Assembly (NCBI RefSeq): GCF_020193575.1
Contig: NZ_JADYVD010000051.1
Coordinates: 1-56,010, forward strand
Direction: 5' to 3'
Length of the DNA: 56,010 nt
Source of the DNA: Ensifer sp. IC4062
GTDB lineage: Bacteria; Pseudomonadota; Alphaproteobacteria; Rhizobiales; Rhizobiaceae
The notes under the pieces were generated by a model. It did no database searches and had not been told where the DNA came from. It worked only from the letters and a program-made list of their open reading frames with translations. Both the position numbers and the translations under genes were made by a program. Below, piece by piece: positions 17,710-26,169 of the stretch (the stretch's first letter is position 1; every line of letters starts with the position of its first letter).

Positions 17710-18141
17710 TCAGTAGGTCTTCATGGCGCGATGGGGCATGCCTCCATCGATAAATTCCGGCCCATAGGCGGCGAATCCGAATCTCTCGTAGAAGCCGATT
17801 TTGTCGACCTGCGCATCCAGGTGGAAGCGGCTTTCGCCCCCGGCGGCCACCATCTCCATGGCCGCGATGACCATGGCTTTCGCGATGCCTTCGCCCCGAT
17901 GATCCCGGCGTACGACGACGCGGCCGATCTTCACATGTTCGGGCTTCCTGATGAGCCGCATGGCACCGCAGCCTTCGCCATCCCGGATTGTGACAAGATG
18001 GGTTGCGGTGAGGTCGTCGGCACCGAACTCTTCCTCATCGGGCACATGCTGTTCGCGAACGAAAACCTCACGGCGCAGGCTGAAACCGGCATTGCCGAGC
18101 ATGCTGAAGACGGGGGCAATAAGAACAACCGTATCGCTCAT
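17710..18141 (-). CDS. GNAT family N-acetyltransferase
   Basis: About 143 residues. The acetyl-CoA-binding loop reads VVVRRDHRGEGIAKAMV, and the C-terminus has the usual GNAT signature HLDAQVDKIGFYERFGF. The start was placed at ATG 18141, which has AAGGTG seven bases upstream; a GTG at 18150 is possible. It is convergent with the other GNAT gene (stop at 17614), with about 95 bp between them. The substrate cannot be inferred; it resembles ElaA-like and generic amine acetyltransferases. Confidence 0.85.
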   Translation of the reverse strand: MSDTVVLIAPVFSMLGNAGFSLRREVFVREQHVPDEEEFGADDLTATHLVTIRDGEGCGAMRLIRKPEHVKIGRVVVRRDHRGEGIAKAMVIAAMEMVAAGGESRFHLDAQVDKIGFYERFGFAAYGPEFIDGGMPHRAMKTY

Positions 18142-18305
18142 GTTCGTCACCTTCGGTTGAATGCCAAGCCTTGAAAAGGATCATCGCCGAAGGCTGAAAT
18201 TTCGTCCAGCATTGAAATTGCGGTGGGTCGTTTCGATCAAGATTCCTTCTTGTACCGGCCACCGCCGGTTCCCGCCGCAACCGAGAGAGTCGAAAATCGA
18301 CGCAG

Positions 18306-18574
18306 GGACTTTTTCAACGAAATCGGCCGATAGCAGAAGCGCCGAAATTTCCGCAACGCGGAGATAGTGTTGAAAAAGTCCGGTTCTACGGCGTCTGATT
18401 TTTTGGAGGGGCGTAGAAGCCGACAAAAAAAGTTGACATGGGGGACCTGCCAATTTTGCGTTCAAGCAGCGTGTGAGCCGTGTAGCGGAAGTGAGACAGC
18501 ATCGAGCGGCGACCTTTGGTCAGATCGCGAATTGGCCGACTTTTGGGTAAGGCCCGGTTTTTGACTTTTTCAAC
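18306..18574. repeat. GACTTTTTCAAC repeats, one inverted pair and one direct copy
   Basis: GGACTTTTTCAAC occurs at 18306-18318 and its exact complement GTTGAAAAAGTCC at 18369-18381, giving a 13-bp perfect inverted repeat around a 50-bp spacer. A third copy, GACTTTTTCAAC, lies at 18563-18574. The spacer and flanks also share an AATCGGCC/ATATCCGG-like extension. The arrangement looks like ends of a small insertion element or MITE-like debris. No transposase gene is present between the copies. Confidence 0.55.
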
Positions 18575-18739
18575 GATATCCGGACATAGCGGACGTTCGG
18601 ATTGGCGGCTGGTTGGGCCGAGTTCGGCCCGGAATCCGAGGAGACTTCTACCCTATTTTTCATCTGTTGTCTCCATCACTTCACTTCCTCAAAATCCCCC
18701 CGGCTTCCAGCTTCCGTCGAAAGCCGGCCCTTCCGGTCC

Positions 18740-18936
18740 ATACAGGCGGCTATATAGGCGAACCAGCCCTGGCGCGGATTGGTCTATCCACTGGTCTTCC
18801 TAGCCGGCCGGCGCTGTGGGGCCGAAGTCGAGATCGGTGCTGCCGGTCTGGGCGCGATCGACGAAATGCAGCCCCTTACCTTCTTCGCCGGCATCTGGAC
18901 ACCACGGAAGGGCGCGGCTCTGACGGGGAGCCATTG
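18740..18936 (+). other. Possible SRAP-like gene tail
   Basis: An open frame ending with TGA near 18936 encodes PLTFFAGIWTPRKG, reminiscent of the FAFAGIW segment of SOS-response-associated peptidase (SRAP/YedK) proteins. There is no start or N-terminal domain. Within 18142-19034 this is the only other feature, besides the repeats, that I can support, and only weakly. Confidence 0.25.
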
Positions 18937-19034
18937 ATGCTCAAAGCCGGCCCCGTCCTCAGCTTCAGCACATTTGAACCAGGATCTGCTCTCATGCGTT
19001 TTGGCTTCGGCCGCATCGGAAGGGAGGGACCTGC

Positions 19035-19866
19035 ATGCGCCACACCGCCGGAATGATCCTGTTGTCCGTCTTGATCCTTTCGGGCGCCAGCCTTCCCACG
19101 AAGGGCCCGGTGCCGGTCCCGAAACCCGCAAGCCCCGACGAGCGAGCAACGCCAACGCCGGCCCCGAAGCCAGCCGTGCCGCCCAAGGGCGCCGAGACCA
19201 ATGGCAAGACAGGTGCTCAGCCGCGCGAAGAAAAGAGAGAGGGCATCCCCGGAGATACAAAGGACGGCAGCGTTGAGGAAGTATTCCTGCCAGTGAAGGA
19301 GGAGCCTGCCGAAGAGCACGCATCGTGCCTGGCCGACCTCAAGGCGCTCGGGGGGCACATTCACTGACACCAAGCGCATCGACGATGGCAAGGGCTGCGG
19401 CATCGACAAACCGATTCGCGTGACGGCGATCTTGCCGGGCGTTGCGTTGAAGCCAGAGGGAACGATGCGCTGCGCAACGGCATTGGCGCTTGCCCGCTGG
19501 ACCAAGGAATCGGCCTTCCCCGCCGCCTCGGCCGCGTTTTGGCCGGAGACGCGGATCACGGCGCTGAACCAGGCCTCGACCTATGTCTGCCGCCGGCGCA
19601 ACAACGCAACGACCGGCAAGACTTCGGAACATGCCCACGGCAACGCTGTCGACATCGCCTCGTTCACGCTCGGCGACGGCAGAACCATCGCCATTCAGCC
19701 GCGCGACGAGGATGGCACGCTGACCGGCGCATTTCAGCGCGCGGTCACGGCGTCGGGCTGCCTCTATTTCACAACAGTCCTCGATCCGGGCAGCGACGCC
19801 GCCCATGAAACGCACCTACATCTCGACGTCATTGAGCGCAAGAACGGCTATCGCTACTGTCGATAA
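19035..19866 (+). pseudogene. Extensin-like family protein, frameshifted
   Basis: Starts at ATG 19035 behind GGGAGGG, with a lipoprotein/signal-like N-terminus and a Pro/Lys-rich linker (about residues 20-80). The conserved domain begins at HASCLADLKALGG and then hits a stop. If the run of six G at 19350-19355 is read as five, the frame continues through TFTDTKRIDDGKGCGIDKP and VTAILPGVALKPEGTMRC to the catalytic-like KTSEHAHGNAVDI and ETHLHLDV motifs. That matches the extensin-like C-terminal (M15-related) family over its full length. The gene is broken by a single base, or the break is a sequencing error or a slippery-site event. Confidence 0.8.
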
Positions 19867-20204
19867 GCGGCCGTCACGTGCTGTCTGTGCACGTTGTCGC
19901 CTTTTCGTATCCAATCGCGACAAACTTGCCGGGGAAACCGGTGGCCTCTTCTTCCGCAAGCAGATCGGCCGCAGCGGCGCTGCCCGCGACGGTGCACATC
20001 CACGCCGACGCTGACGCCGGAGGTTTCCGAGACCACCACCGAGAGTGGCTGGACGTTTCCGTCGCGCCTTATTTCTGGGCATCACCATGATCAAGACGGG
20101 CAGGCGATCAAACTACGCTCACAAGAAATTGGCGCCACGCGTGCCTCGCGTAGTGTATAGTGAGCATTGGTCATCCCTTCGTTGAAAGAAGAAAAGTGAA
20201 GTCG

Positions 20205-20597
20205 ATGAAGATTGCGACCACCATCGTCCTGGCGGTTCTGACTGCGGCTACGAGCGCGTCGCAGGCCCCGGCCCAGACGTGCATCGGTGATTGCGGCACC
20301 TACCGGCACGATCTTTTCGTCGAGGGGCAATATCAGCAGTTCTTGCGGAACCGCTACTTGAACTCCGGTCCGCGTTTCGCGCCTGGCACCGACATCAACA
20401 TAGACGCAGGTGTAACTCTTGGGCCGCCGCTCGGTACAATCAACGAACTGCGCTCACGTCGGCGGCAAACGGTTCTCTCGGGCGAAGATGCGCATGCACG
20501 GTGGTGCCACGGCCGCTATAGATCGTATCGCTCCAGCGACAACACCTTCCAGCCTTTCGACGGTCCGCGCCGTGCGTGCAACTCACCTTACAATTAA
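20205..20597 (+). CDS. BA14K family protein
   Basis: A secreted protein of about 130 residues. The signal peptide spans residues 1-23 (cleavage near PAQ-TC). The C-terminal block HARWCHGRYRSYRSSDNTFQ, followed by GPRRACNSPY, is the BA14K signature found in Brucella and rhizobial immunoreactive, lectin-like proteins. Two extra Cys (CIGDCG) lie just after the signal peptide. The ATG at 20205 follows a purine-rich tract; the upstream in-frame codon at 20160 would spoil the signal peptide. Confidence 0.85.
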   Translation: MKIATTIVLAVLTAATSASQAPAQTCIGDCGTYRHDLFVEGQYQQFLRNRYLNSGPRFAPGTDINIDAGVTLGPPLGTINELRSRRRQTVLSGEDAHARWCHGRYRSYRSSDNTFQPFDGPRRACNSPYN

Positions 20598-20682
20598 ACC
20601 TGGCGTGATCACGGCGGAAAGTGGCTTCACACTTTTCCCCAGCGATATGGCATAGCTCTGTCGCGTACGAGTTCCACCATAC

Positions 20683-21175
20683 TTGGCGATGCCCCTTCAA
20701 AGCCAATCGGTGCGGCAGGGCTTCAACGTCAGTCGCTGCAAAGCCGGAGCAGCCTCGATACCGTCGGCTCTCGCCACCGGCACGATCGCACGCCTCGTGA
20801 CGACGACAGTGGCATTAGTGCTGCTGGGTGAGGGGACGGAGCATTTTCCAGCAACCAATGCCATGAGCCATATGCTTCCTGGCCCGGATGCTGGGTACGC
20901 CAGGGTGCGGAGGTGAAGCACACGTTGCTCGGCTCCTGCACTCATCATCTGTCGGCGATCTTCTGGGCTCTGCCATTCGAAGCATGGCTGGCGGCCGACC
21001 GCTCCAAGAAACTGGCCGTTATGCTGCGGAAGGCTGCGCTGACCGCCGCCGTTTTGCGTATGTAGTCGATCACGATTTCCGAAGCGGCTGACACCCGGTT
21101 GGGAGACCGTTCTCTCGAAGAGATCGGTCGGAACGACCCACGCCGCGCTGGCGCTTGGTCTAGCGAGGAAAATTG
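20683..21175 (+). pseudogene. Frameshifted conserved rhizobial membrane protein
   Basis: Three frames must be joined. The first gives SALATGTIARLVTTTVALVL and ATNAMSHMLPGPDA. After a shift near 20885 the next gives EVKHTLLGSCTHHLSAIFWA and LPFEAWLAADRSKK. After a second shift near 21062 the last gives FPKRLTPGWETVLSKRSVG and ALALGLARKID. The blocks follow the order I recall for a short, uncharacterised rhizobial membrane protein (THHxSAIFWA, PKRLTPGWE). The gene is inactive; its function is unknown. Confidence 0.65.
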
Positions 21176-21215
21176 ACGTTCTTAAGCGGCCAGCACTTTG
21201 GCGGATTGGTTCTCG

Positions 21216-21820
21216 TCAGCGATCCGCTCCATTTTGCGAGGTCTCCGGAAGCTCGATGTCGATCGTGCAGACCACCCCATCCGGCTGGAAATCACGATGA
21301 ACCGTAGCTCCGGGCAAACTCTTTTCGATCAAGACGCCACCGAAACCATGCTCGGCAGGTGGTTCGACCGGCGGCCCACCGCGTTCCCTCCACGTAACGG
21401 TCAGTTGACGGCCATTGTTCCCGCGCGCCCAACTGAGTTGGACCTGTCCGTTTGCCGTTGCGAAGGCTCCGTATTTGGCAGCATTGGTGGCAAGCTCGTG
21501 AAGAACGAGGCCGAAAGGCGTGGCAGTATCCGCCGGAAGCTTCACAGGCTCACCTTCAAGTTGCAGCCTTCGCCGGTCATTGCTCGCATAGGCCTCGAGC
21601 TGGCTACGTGCCAGCGCCCCGAGCTCGGCGCCGCTCCATTCCGAGTCGAGGAGCAGCTTGTGCGCGCTTGCGAGTGCTGTCAGGCGCCCTTCGAAACGCT
21701 CGACGAAGTCCTCCTGCGAATCCAAGGTGCGCAGCGTCTGGCGCGCGAGTGATTGCACGACGGCCAGCGTATTCTTGATGCGATGGCTCAGTTCGTTCAC
21801 CAGGAGCTGCCGACGCCGCT
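21216..21820 (-). pseudogene. HWE histidine kinase, N-terminally truncated
   Basis: Encodes a complete HWE kinase core: H-box NELSHRIKNTLAVVQ with the phospho-acceptor His, N-box HELATNAAKYGA, the WxE motif (VTWRERGGP) that names the family, and G-box GFGGVLIEKSLPG. HWE kinases normally carry N-terminal PAS, GAF or phytochrome sensors. Here everything before about 21820 is replaced by transposase coding sequence in another frame. The core could still be translated from a GTG at 21854, but without a ribosome binding site this is unlikely. No response regulator gene is adjacent. Confidence 0.75.
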
Positions 21821-21839
21821 CCCATCGCTTGCTGGCACC

Positions 21840-22656
21840 CCCTCTTGAAAGCACGACTCCTGAAGTCGGCGCCGTTGTCGACGTGCAGTATCTCCGGAAG
21901 ACCGGCGACGGGCCACGGCTCGGTAATTTCGCGCTCCCGCAACCAAGCCGATTTGTTGAAGACGGAGTGCAGCAGGCACAGACTGGTCGATAGGCGGGAA
22001 GGCGTGTCCATCGTCAGATAAAACCCTGTCACCATACGGCTGCAGACATCCATCGCCAGCGTCAGCCAGGGCCGGCCGATCGGCTGCCGGGTTTCCTCGT
22101 CAACGACGAAGATGTCCGCCTTCGTATGGTCGACCTGAACGACCTGCAAAGGTCGGGAGGCGCCAAACGCCCCAGGAACGGCCTGTGTCTGCTTCACGAT
22201 CTCGTTTTCGCCGCGTCGTTTGGCGCGCTTCTGCAGGTCGATGTCTTCGAGTCGAGCATTGATCGTTCGGCGATGCGGCGGCTTGAGCCCGGCCGAGATG
22301 CAGTTCGTTTGCACATCCCGGATCAACTGCGAAACCGTCGGCCGGTTTCGTGTCAGGTAGTATCTGCTGATCGTCGTGCGGATGATCTCTTCCCGCTCGT
22401 CATCCAGTACCCGGTGGCCTTCTGGTCGACCGCGTTTGCGCTCCACCAGTGACATGACCGTGCCACCGGCCCGAAACAGCTTGATAAGGCGGTACGCGGT
22501 TGCCCGACTGATTTCGAGCTCGGTCGCAAGCAGTGCCACATCGCTGGCTGTCATCTTGCCAGTCCGGTGCTTCAGGAATTCCCGAATTACGTCTGCGCGC
22601 CGGCTAGCTTCATCCCAAAGCGCCTCGTCGACCTCGTCGGGAAATGGGTCACTCAT
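21840..22656 (-). pseudogene. TnsB/TniA-type (Mu-like) transposase, C-terminally truncated
   Basis: The first 270 residues are a DDE transposase of the TnsB/TniA type. They include an N-terminal helix-turn-helix (LEISRATAYRLIKLF, about 48-62), the first Asp in VVQVDHTKADIFVVD, RPWLTLAMDVCSRMVTGFYL, and the second Asp in LHVDNGADFRSRAF. The catalytic Glu and the C-terminal domain are missing because the gene runs into the HWE kinase remnant near 21840. Starts at ATG 22656. The adjacent repeats at 22692-22815 look like its binding sites at the element's end. Partner genes of a TniB/TnsC type are absent. Confidence 0.85.
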
Positions 22657-22691
22657 TGCAGAAACACCGTCGATTACGTCGACCGCTTGAT

Positions 22692-22815
22692 TCTCACATT
22701 AAGTGACAAAATCGAAGCTGGAATCTCAAACTAAGTGCCCATTCTCGAATTAAGTGTCACGCCAACCAACTGAAATCATTGGTACAGCGATCTCATAATT
22801 AAATGCCAAGCGACA
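22692..22815 (-). mobile_element. Transposon end with four transposase-site repeats
   Basis: Four copies of a motif close to TCTCANATTAAGTGNCA occur on the plus strand at 22692-22709, 22724-22740, 22743-22760 and 22791-22808. They lie immediately upstream of the TnsB/TniA-type transposase gene. Read from the outside, the last copy begins TGTCGCTTGGCA at 22815, and the TGT terminus is what Tn7/Tn5053-type elements show. This is one end of the element; the other end was not found and the internal genes are deleted. Confidence 0.65.
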
Positions 22816-22892
22816 CACGTGGTCAGGACGCCGCACAACGCGGAGGAGAACGTTGAGCGCGAGCCCGGCAGGACTTCCTTCGGATCCAGCCT

Positions 22893-23231
22893 TCAGGTCA
22901 GCCTGAGATCGACGCCGCGATGCAGTTTCTTGAGGTTTGGCAGAGACTTCGATTGCCAAGGATACTCAGAGCTTCCGCGGACGGTGAATTGGGTGTTCGG
23001 CCGCTTGCGTGCTTCGATCGTGAGTTTTGCGAGCAGGTTGATTCCGGATGAATTGAGAAACCGCAGTCCGGTGAGATCAATGGTCATGCGATCGGGATCG
23101 GTCTCAAGCACGCTCATCACCAAGGAGAAGATCGGGGCGTAGGCCTCGGTGCTGGGCAGGCGCATGCTCCCATCGAAATAGATGTCTTTGTCTTCCAACC
23201 ACACGCGATATTCGTCTTCCTTGATTTCCAT
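22893..23231 (-). CDS. STAS-like slr1659-type regulator
   Basis: A 112-residue STAS-fold protein (MTIDLTGLRFLNSSGINLL at about 50-68, with the Ser typical of a phosphorylatable anti-anti-sigma site). It belongs to the group of small regulators named after cyanobacterial slr1659. It is the last gene of a leftward operon, 15 bp after the HATPase-like gene. In a partner switch it would be phosphorylated by the HATPase partner and dephosphorylated by the SpoIIE phosphatase encoded at 23809-26169. The transposon end lies about 80 bp beyond its stop. Confidence 0.8.
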   Translation of the reverse strand: MEIKEDEYRVWLEDKDIYFDGSMRLPSTEAYAPIFSLVMSVLETDPDRMTIDLTGLRFLNSSGINLLAKLTIEARKRPNTQFTVRGSSEYPWQSKSLPNLKKLHRGVDLRLT

Positions 23232-23246
23232 ATTTTTCGCTGTCCA

Positions 23247-23804
23247 TCAGTTCGAAAGATCGGGGACCGTGATCGAGGCATAAGTCTCCAGTGGGATCTC
23301 GCTGTTCTGTGCGCCGCTTCCAAAAACCCAAGCGAAGTGAGCACCATAATCGCTCATGAGGGTCAGAAGTCCAAGCCCGGAGCCTGCGCCCGAGCCCGTG
23401 GCATTCGCTTCGATCCGTTTTATGAGAAGATCTCCCGGATCGCCCGTGGTTATTTCTGAAAGCAAGTGCTGGAATCGCTCGGCTGTGTCCCCATCAATGA
23501 AATTGGAGACTTTTGCCCGAAACGCATTGGCCGCAATCGTTGCTTCGACGACAATTTCGCCGGACGTACGAAACTTAACCGCGTTTTCTATGAGCTCGTT
23601 GGTCAGATAGCCGACATTGTGCCGGACCTCCTTATAGAGGCTGCGGGACGTTCGATAGCGTAGTGCGACGAACTCGGCAACGAAATCCGACGTGATTGCG
23701 CAGTGTTTCCAACCGAGATCGAGCGGGCCCTCGAAGAGACGAAGTCTCGTCACATCTTCGCCCGTGCCGATCGCGAGGTCCTCCAGTCCGTATAAGGTCG
23801 TCAT
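23247..23804 (-). CDS. HATPase-like slr1658-type regulator (anti-sigma-like kinase)
   Basis: A 185-residue GHKL-like ATP-binding protein. The N-box is LTNELIENAVKF (about 67-78) and a glycine-rich lid GSGAGSGLGLL lies near 138-148. This is the slr1658-type partner that usually accompanies the slr1659-type STAS protein downstream. Expected role: bind or phosphorylate the STAS protein and relay the signal from the SpoIIE phosphatase. It starts four bases after the phosphatase stop, so translation is coupled. No transmembrane segment is visible. Confidence 0.8.
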   Translation of the reverse strand: MTTLYGLEDLAIGTGEDVTRLRLFEGPLDLGWKHCAITSDFVAEFVALRYRTSRSLYKEVRHNVGYLTNELIENAVKFRTSGEIVVEATIAANAFRAKVSNFIDGDTAERFQHLLSEITTGDPGDLLIKRIEANATGSGAGSGLGLLTLMSDYGAHFAWVFGSGAQNSEIPLETYASITVPDLSN

Positions 23805-23808
23805 CTGA

Positions 23809-26169
23809 TTACCTGTGCCTCATCACCACCAGCGTGATATCGTCATGGATTTTCTGGGTGCCGATGTGTGCCATCAGATCGTCGATGATTCCGGTTTTGA
23901 CATCCTCGGCGCTTCGACCATAGCAACGACGCGCGCTCTCACAGAGTCTTTCAATGCCGAAGAGTTCTCCGTTCCGGTTCTCCGCCTCTGTTACTCCGTC
24001 AGTGTGGAGAACGATCATATCGCCACGGCCAAAGGAGATATCGCGGGTCGCCACGAAGGGCGAAATGTCCGGCTCCAACCCGATCGGCAGCCCGAGGTCA
24101 AGGGTGTCGATGCGCTCCACATTTCCGAGATTTCTGACCACGATGAGTTCCTCATGCTGGCCAGAGAGCGTCAGGCGCGCGCCGTCATAGTCCAGGAAGG
24201 CAAGCGAGAGATGCTTGTTGGTGTTAGTCCGGACGATATTCTTGTAGATGGCGCGATTGACCCGGTTGAGGAATTGCGACGGATCCATGTCGCCTGCCTC
24301 CTGCAACGCGCGTGCCACCGATTGGACCATCAGCATCAGCACGCCGCTTTCCAGGCCGTGGCCGGTGACGTCGCCGATGCCGATCTTCAGCCGCTCGCCG
24401 TCCCTCAGGACGTCATAATAGTCGCCACCGACTTCGTCGGCGGGCCGCATGTAGGCGGCAATCTCCACTTCGGAAATCTCCTCGAGTTCGCCGGCCTTGG
24501 GCAGCACCATCATCTGGATCTGCCGGGCGACCGCGAGTTCCGCGCCGAGGCGCAGGTTCTCGCTGCGCAACTGGGTGTTCAGCGCCGAAATCTGGTGGTT
24601 CGCGTCCTCGAGCTGTTTCGTGCGCTCGGTCACAAGGTTTTCGAGGTTCTCGGTGTGGTAGCTGATTTCTTCCGCCATGCGGTTGAAGGCGATGCCGGCT
24701 TCCCCGACTTCGTCGCGCGTGGAGATCGGAACCCGGACCGAATAGTCCTTGGCCTCGATCCTCGTTGCCGCGCCGGCAAGGGCGCTGATGCCGCGGGTAA
24801 CGCGCTTGGATATGCCGAACACGGCGGTGATAACGAAGAGCAACGAAGCGAGCAAAGCGAGGGCCTGATAGATCAGGATCCGGTTCGCCGCCTCGGAAAT
24901 TCCGGCCTGCGCCGCAAACAACGAGGCGTAGATTTCGCGCTCGGGCACGACGATGCCAAGCGACATGGTCTCGCGGCGAACGGGGCCGGATACCCAGAAA
25001 TTCTCCGGCTCGAGCTGCTTCAGGAGAATGAGATAGGGCACCTTCTCGCCGTCCTCGTCGAGCAGCACGCGCTGTATCGCGCCGTCGCCGCCGAGCGGCA
25101 GTTGCGCGATCGCCGGCTGTACGCTTTGGCGCAGCGAACGATTAAGGCCCGTGACACCCTCGCTGCCGGTCTCGCTCGACCGTTGCAGGCCGATGACCTT
25201 TTCTCCTACGCCGTTGATGGCAAGCACGTTGCCGTCGGACATAGCGAGGAAACCGAACCCGCTGCCGCCGACTTTGACGCTTTCGACAACCTCGGCCAGC
25301 TGATCGAGCGTGATATCGGTCCCGGCCGCTCCGGCGACACCCTTGCGGTCGCGCGTCCAGAGCGGTTGGAAGAAACTGACGATCAGTTTCCCCGTGGCGG
25401 CATCCGTATACGGTGCCGTTTGCGTGGTATCGGCTGCAACGGGCCTGAGGCTCGGATCCTTTGCCCATCCCTCCCAGGACTGGTAGAGGCCGGGGAAGAA
25501 GAAGTTCCAGAAGTTGGCCTCGTTGTGACCAGGGTAGAGACGGTCGAACGTCTGCGCCTGATTGGCATAGGGCGCCATCCGCAAGATCGGCCGCTCCTTT
25601 GGTCCGACGTAGTACATCTGAAGTTTGGAGCGGCCATGCGCAAGCAGGGCGGGAGCAACCAGATCGAGAACGGCGCTGTTCTCGATATCGGTCTGCACCT
25701 CGGGTAGCGGCCGGTGGTCGGGGCCAAGGAGATAGCCCCAAACGCTGACGCTCGAGAGCGGTCCCGGAAGGTTCTGCGCCCACCCACCTTTGGGATCGTA
25801 AGCCACGGTAACGGATTCCGGTGCCTGCCGCGTCAGTGCCTCTCCGATCTCGGACCTGCGCACGGGGCGGTCGATCTGCGCCTGGAGCACGCCCGCGAGC
25901 GTGGCGACGTCGGCGTGAACCTGGCCGATCAGAAGATCAACCCGCGCGGCCGTCGATTCCGCGTAGGTGAGCATGTAATCTTCGTTTGCCTTTTGCAGGC
26001 CCTGCCCGACCTCCGTCGTCGCGTCGCGCGACAATCTTTGAACGTTCCAGAGCGCCAGGCCGCCTGTTACCAGGAGGTCGAAGAGCACGGCGCTGCCGAC
26101 GACCAGCACGAACTTGGCGCGAAAGGATCTCAAACCGAACCGGGGACGTTGGATATTGCTTTCGCTCAT
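23809..26169 (-). CDS. Membrane-bound SpoIIE phosphatase with Cache and HAMP domains
   Basis: A 786-residue sensor phosphatase. Membrane spans lie at about 18-42 and 430-455 and enclose a large periplasmic Cache-type sensing region. HAMP is at about 460-510 and a coiled linker at 515-550. The PP2C/SpoIIE domain (about 555-785) has metal ligands in ADEVGGDYYDVL, GDVTGHGLESGV, HTDGVTEAENRN and DDITLVV. It should dephosphorylate the STAS partner(s) encoded nearby in response to an extracellular cue. Its start overlaps the stop of the methyltransferase gene (ATGA). A 630-codon open frame on the opposite strand is a shadow. Confidence 0.92.
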   Translation of the reverse strand: MSESNIQRPRFGLRSFRAKFVLVVGSAVLFDLLVTGGLALWNVQRLSRDATTEVGQGLQKANEDYMLTYAESTAARVDLLIGQVHADVATLAGVLQAQIDRPVRRSEIGEALTRQAPESVTVAYDPKGGWAQNLPGPLSSVSVWGYLLGPDHRPLPEVQTDIENSAVLDLVAPALLAHGRSKLQMYYVGPKERPILRMAPYANQAQTFDRLYPGHNEANFWNFFFPGLYQSWEGWAKDPSLRPVAADTTQTAPYTDAATGKLIVSFFQPLWTRDRKGVAGAAGTDITLDQLAEVVESVKVGGSGFGFLAMSDGNVLAINGVGEKVIGLQRSSETGSEGVTGLNRSLRQSVQPAIAQLPLGGDGAIQRVLLDEDGEKVPYLILLKQLEPENFWVSGPVRRETMSLGIVVPEREIYASLFAAQAGISEAANRILIYQALALLASLLFVITAVFGISKRVTRGISALAGAATRIEAKDYSVRVPISTRDEVGEAGIAFNRMAEEISYHTENLENLVTERTKQLEDANHQISALNTQLRSENLRLGAELAVARQIQMMVLPKAGELEEISEVEIAAYMRPADEVGGDYYDVLRDGERLKIGIGDVTGHGLESGVLMLMVQSVARALQEAGDMDPSQFLNRVNRAIYKNIVRTNTNKHLSLAFLDYDGARLTLSGQHEELIVVRNLGNVERIDTLDLGLPIGLEPDISPFVATRDISFGRGDMIVLHTDGVTEAENRNGELFGIERLCESARRCYGRSAEDVKTGIIDDLMAHIGTQKIHDDITLVVMRHR

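Noticed and set aside
23815..25707. 630-codon open frame opposite the SpoIIE phosphatase
   Set aside because: A GC-rich shadow frame; His/Gln/Arg-rich product with no domain, while the minus strand encodes all PP2C motifs.
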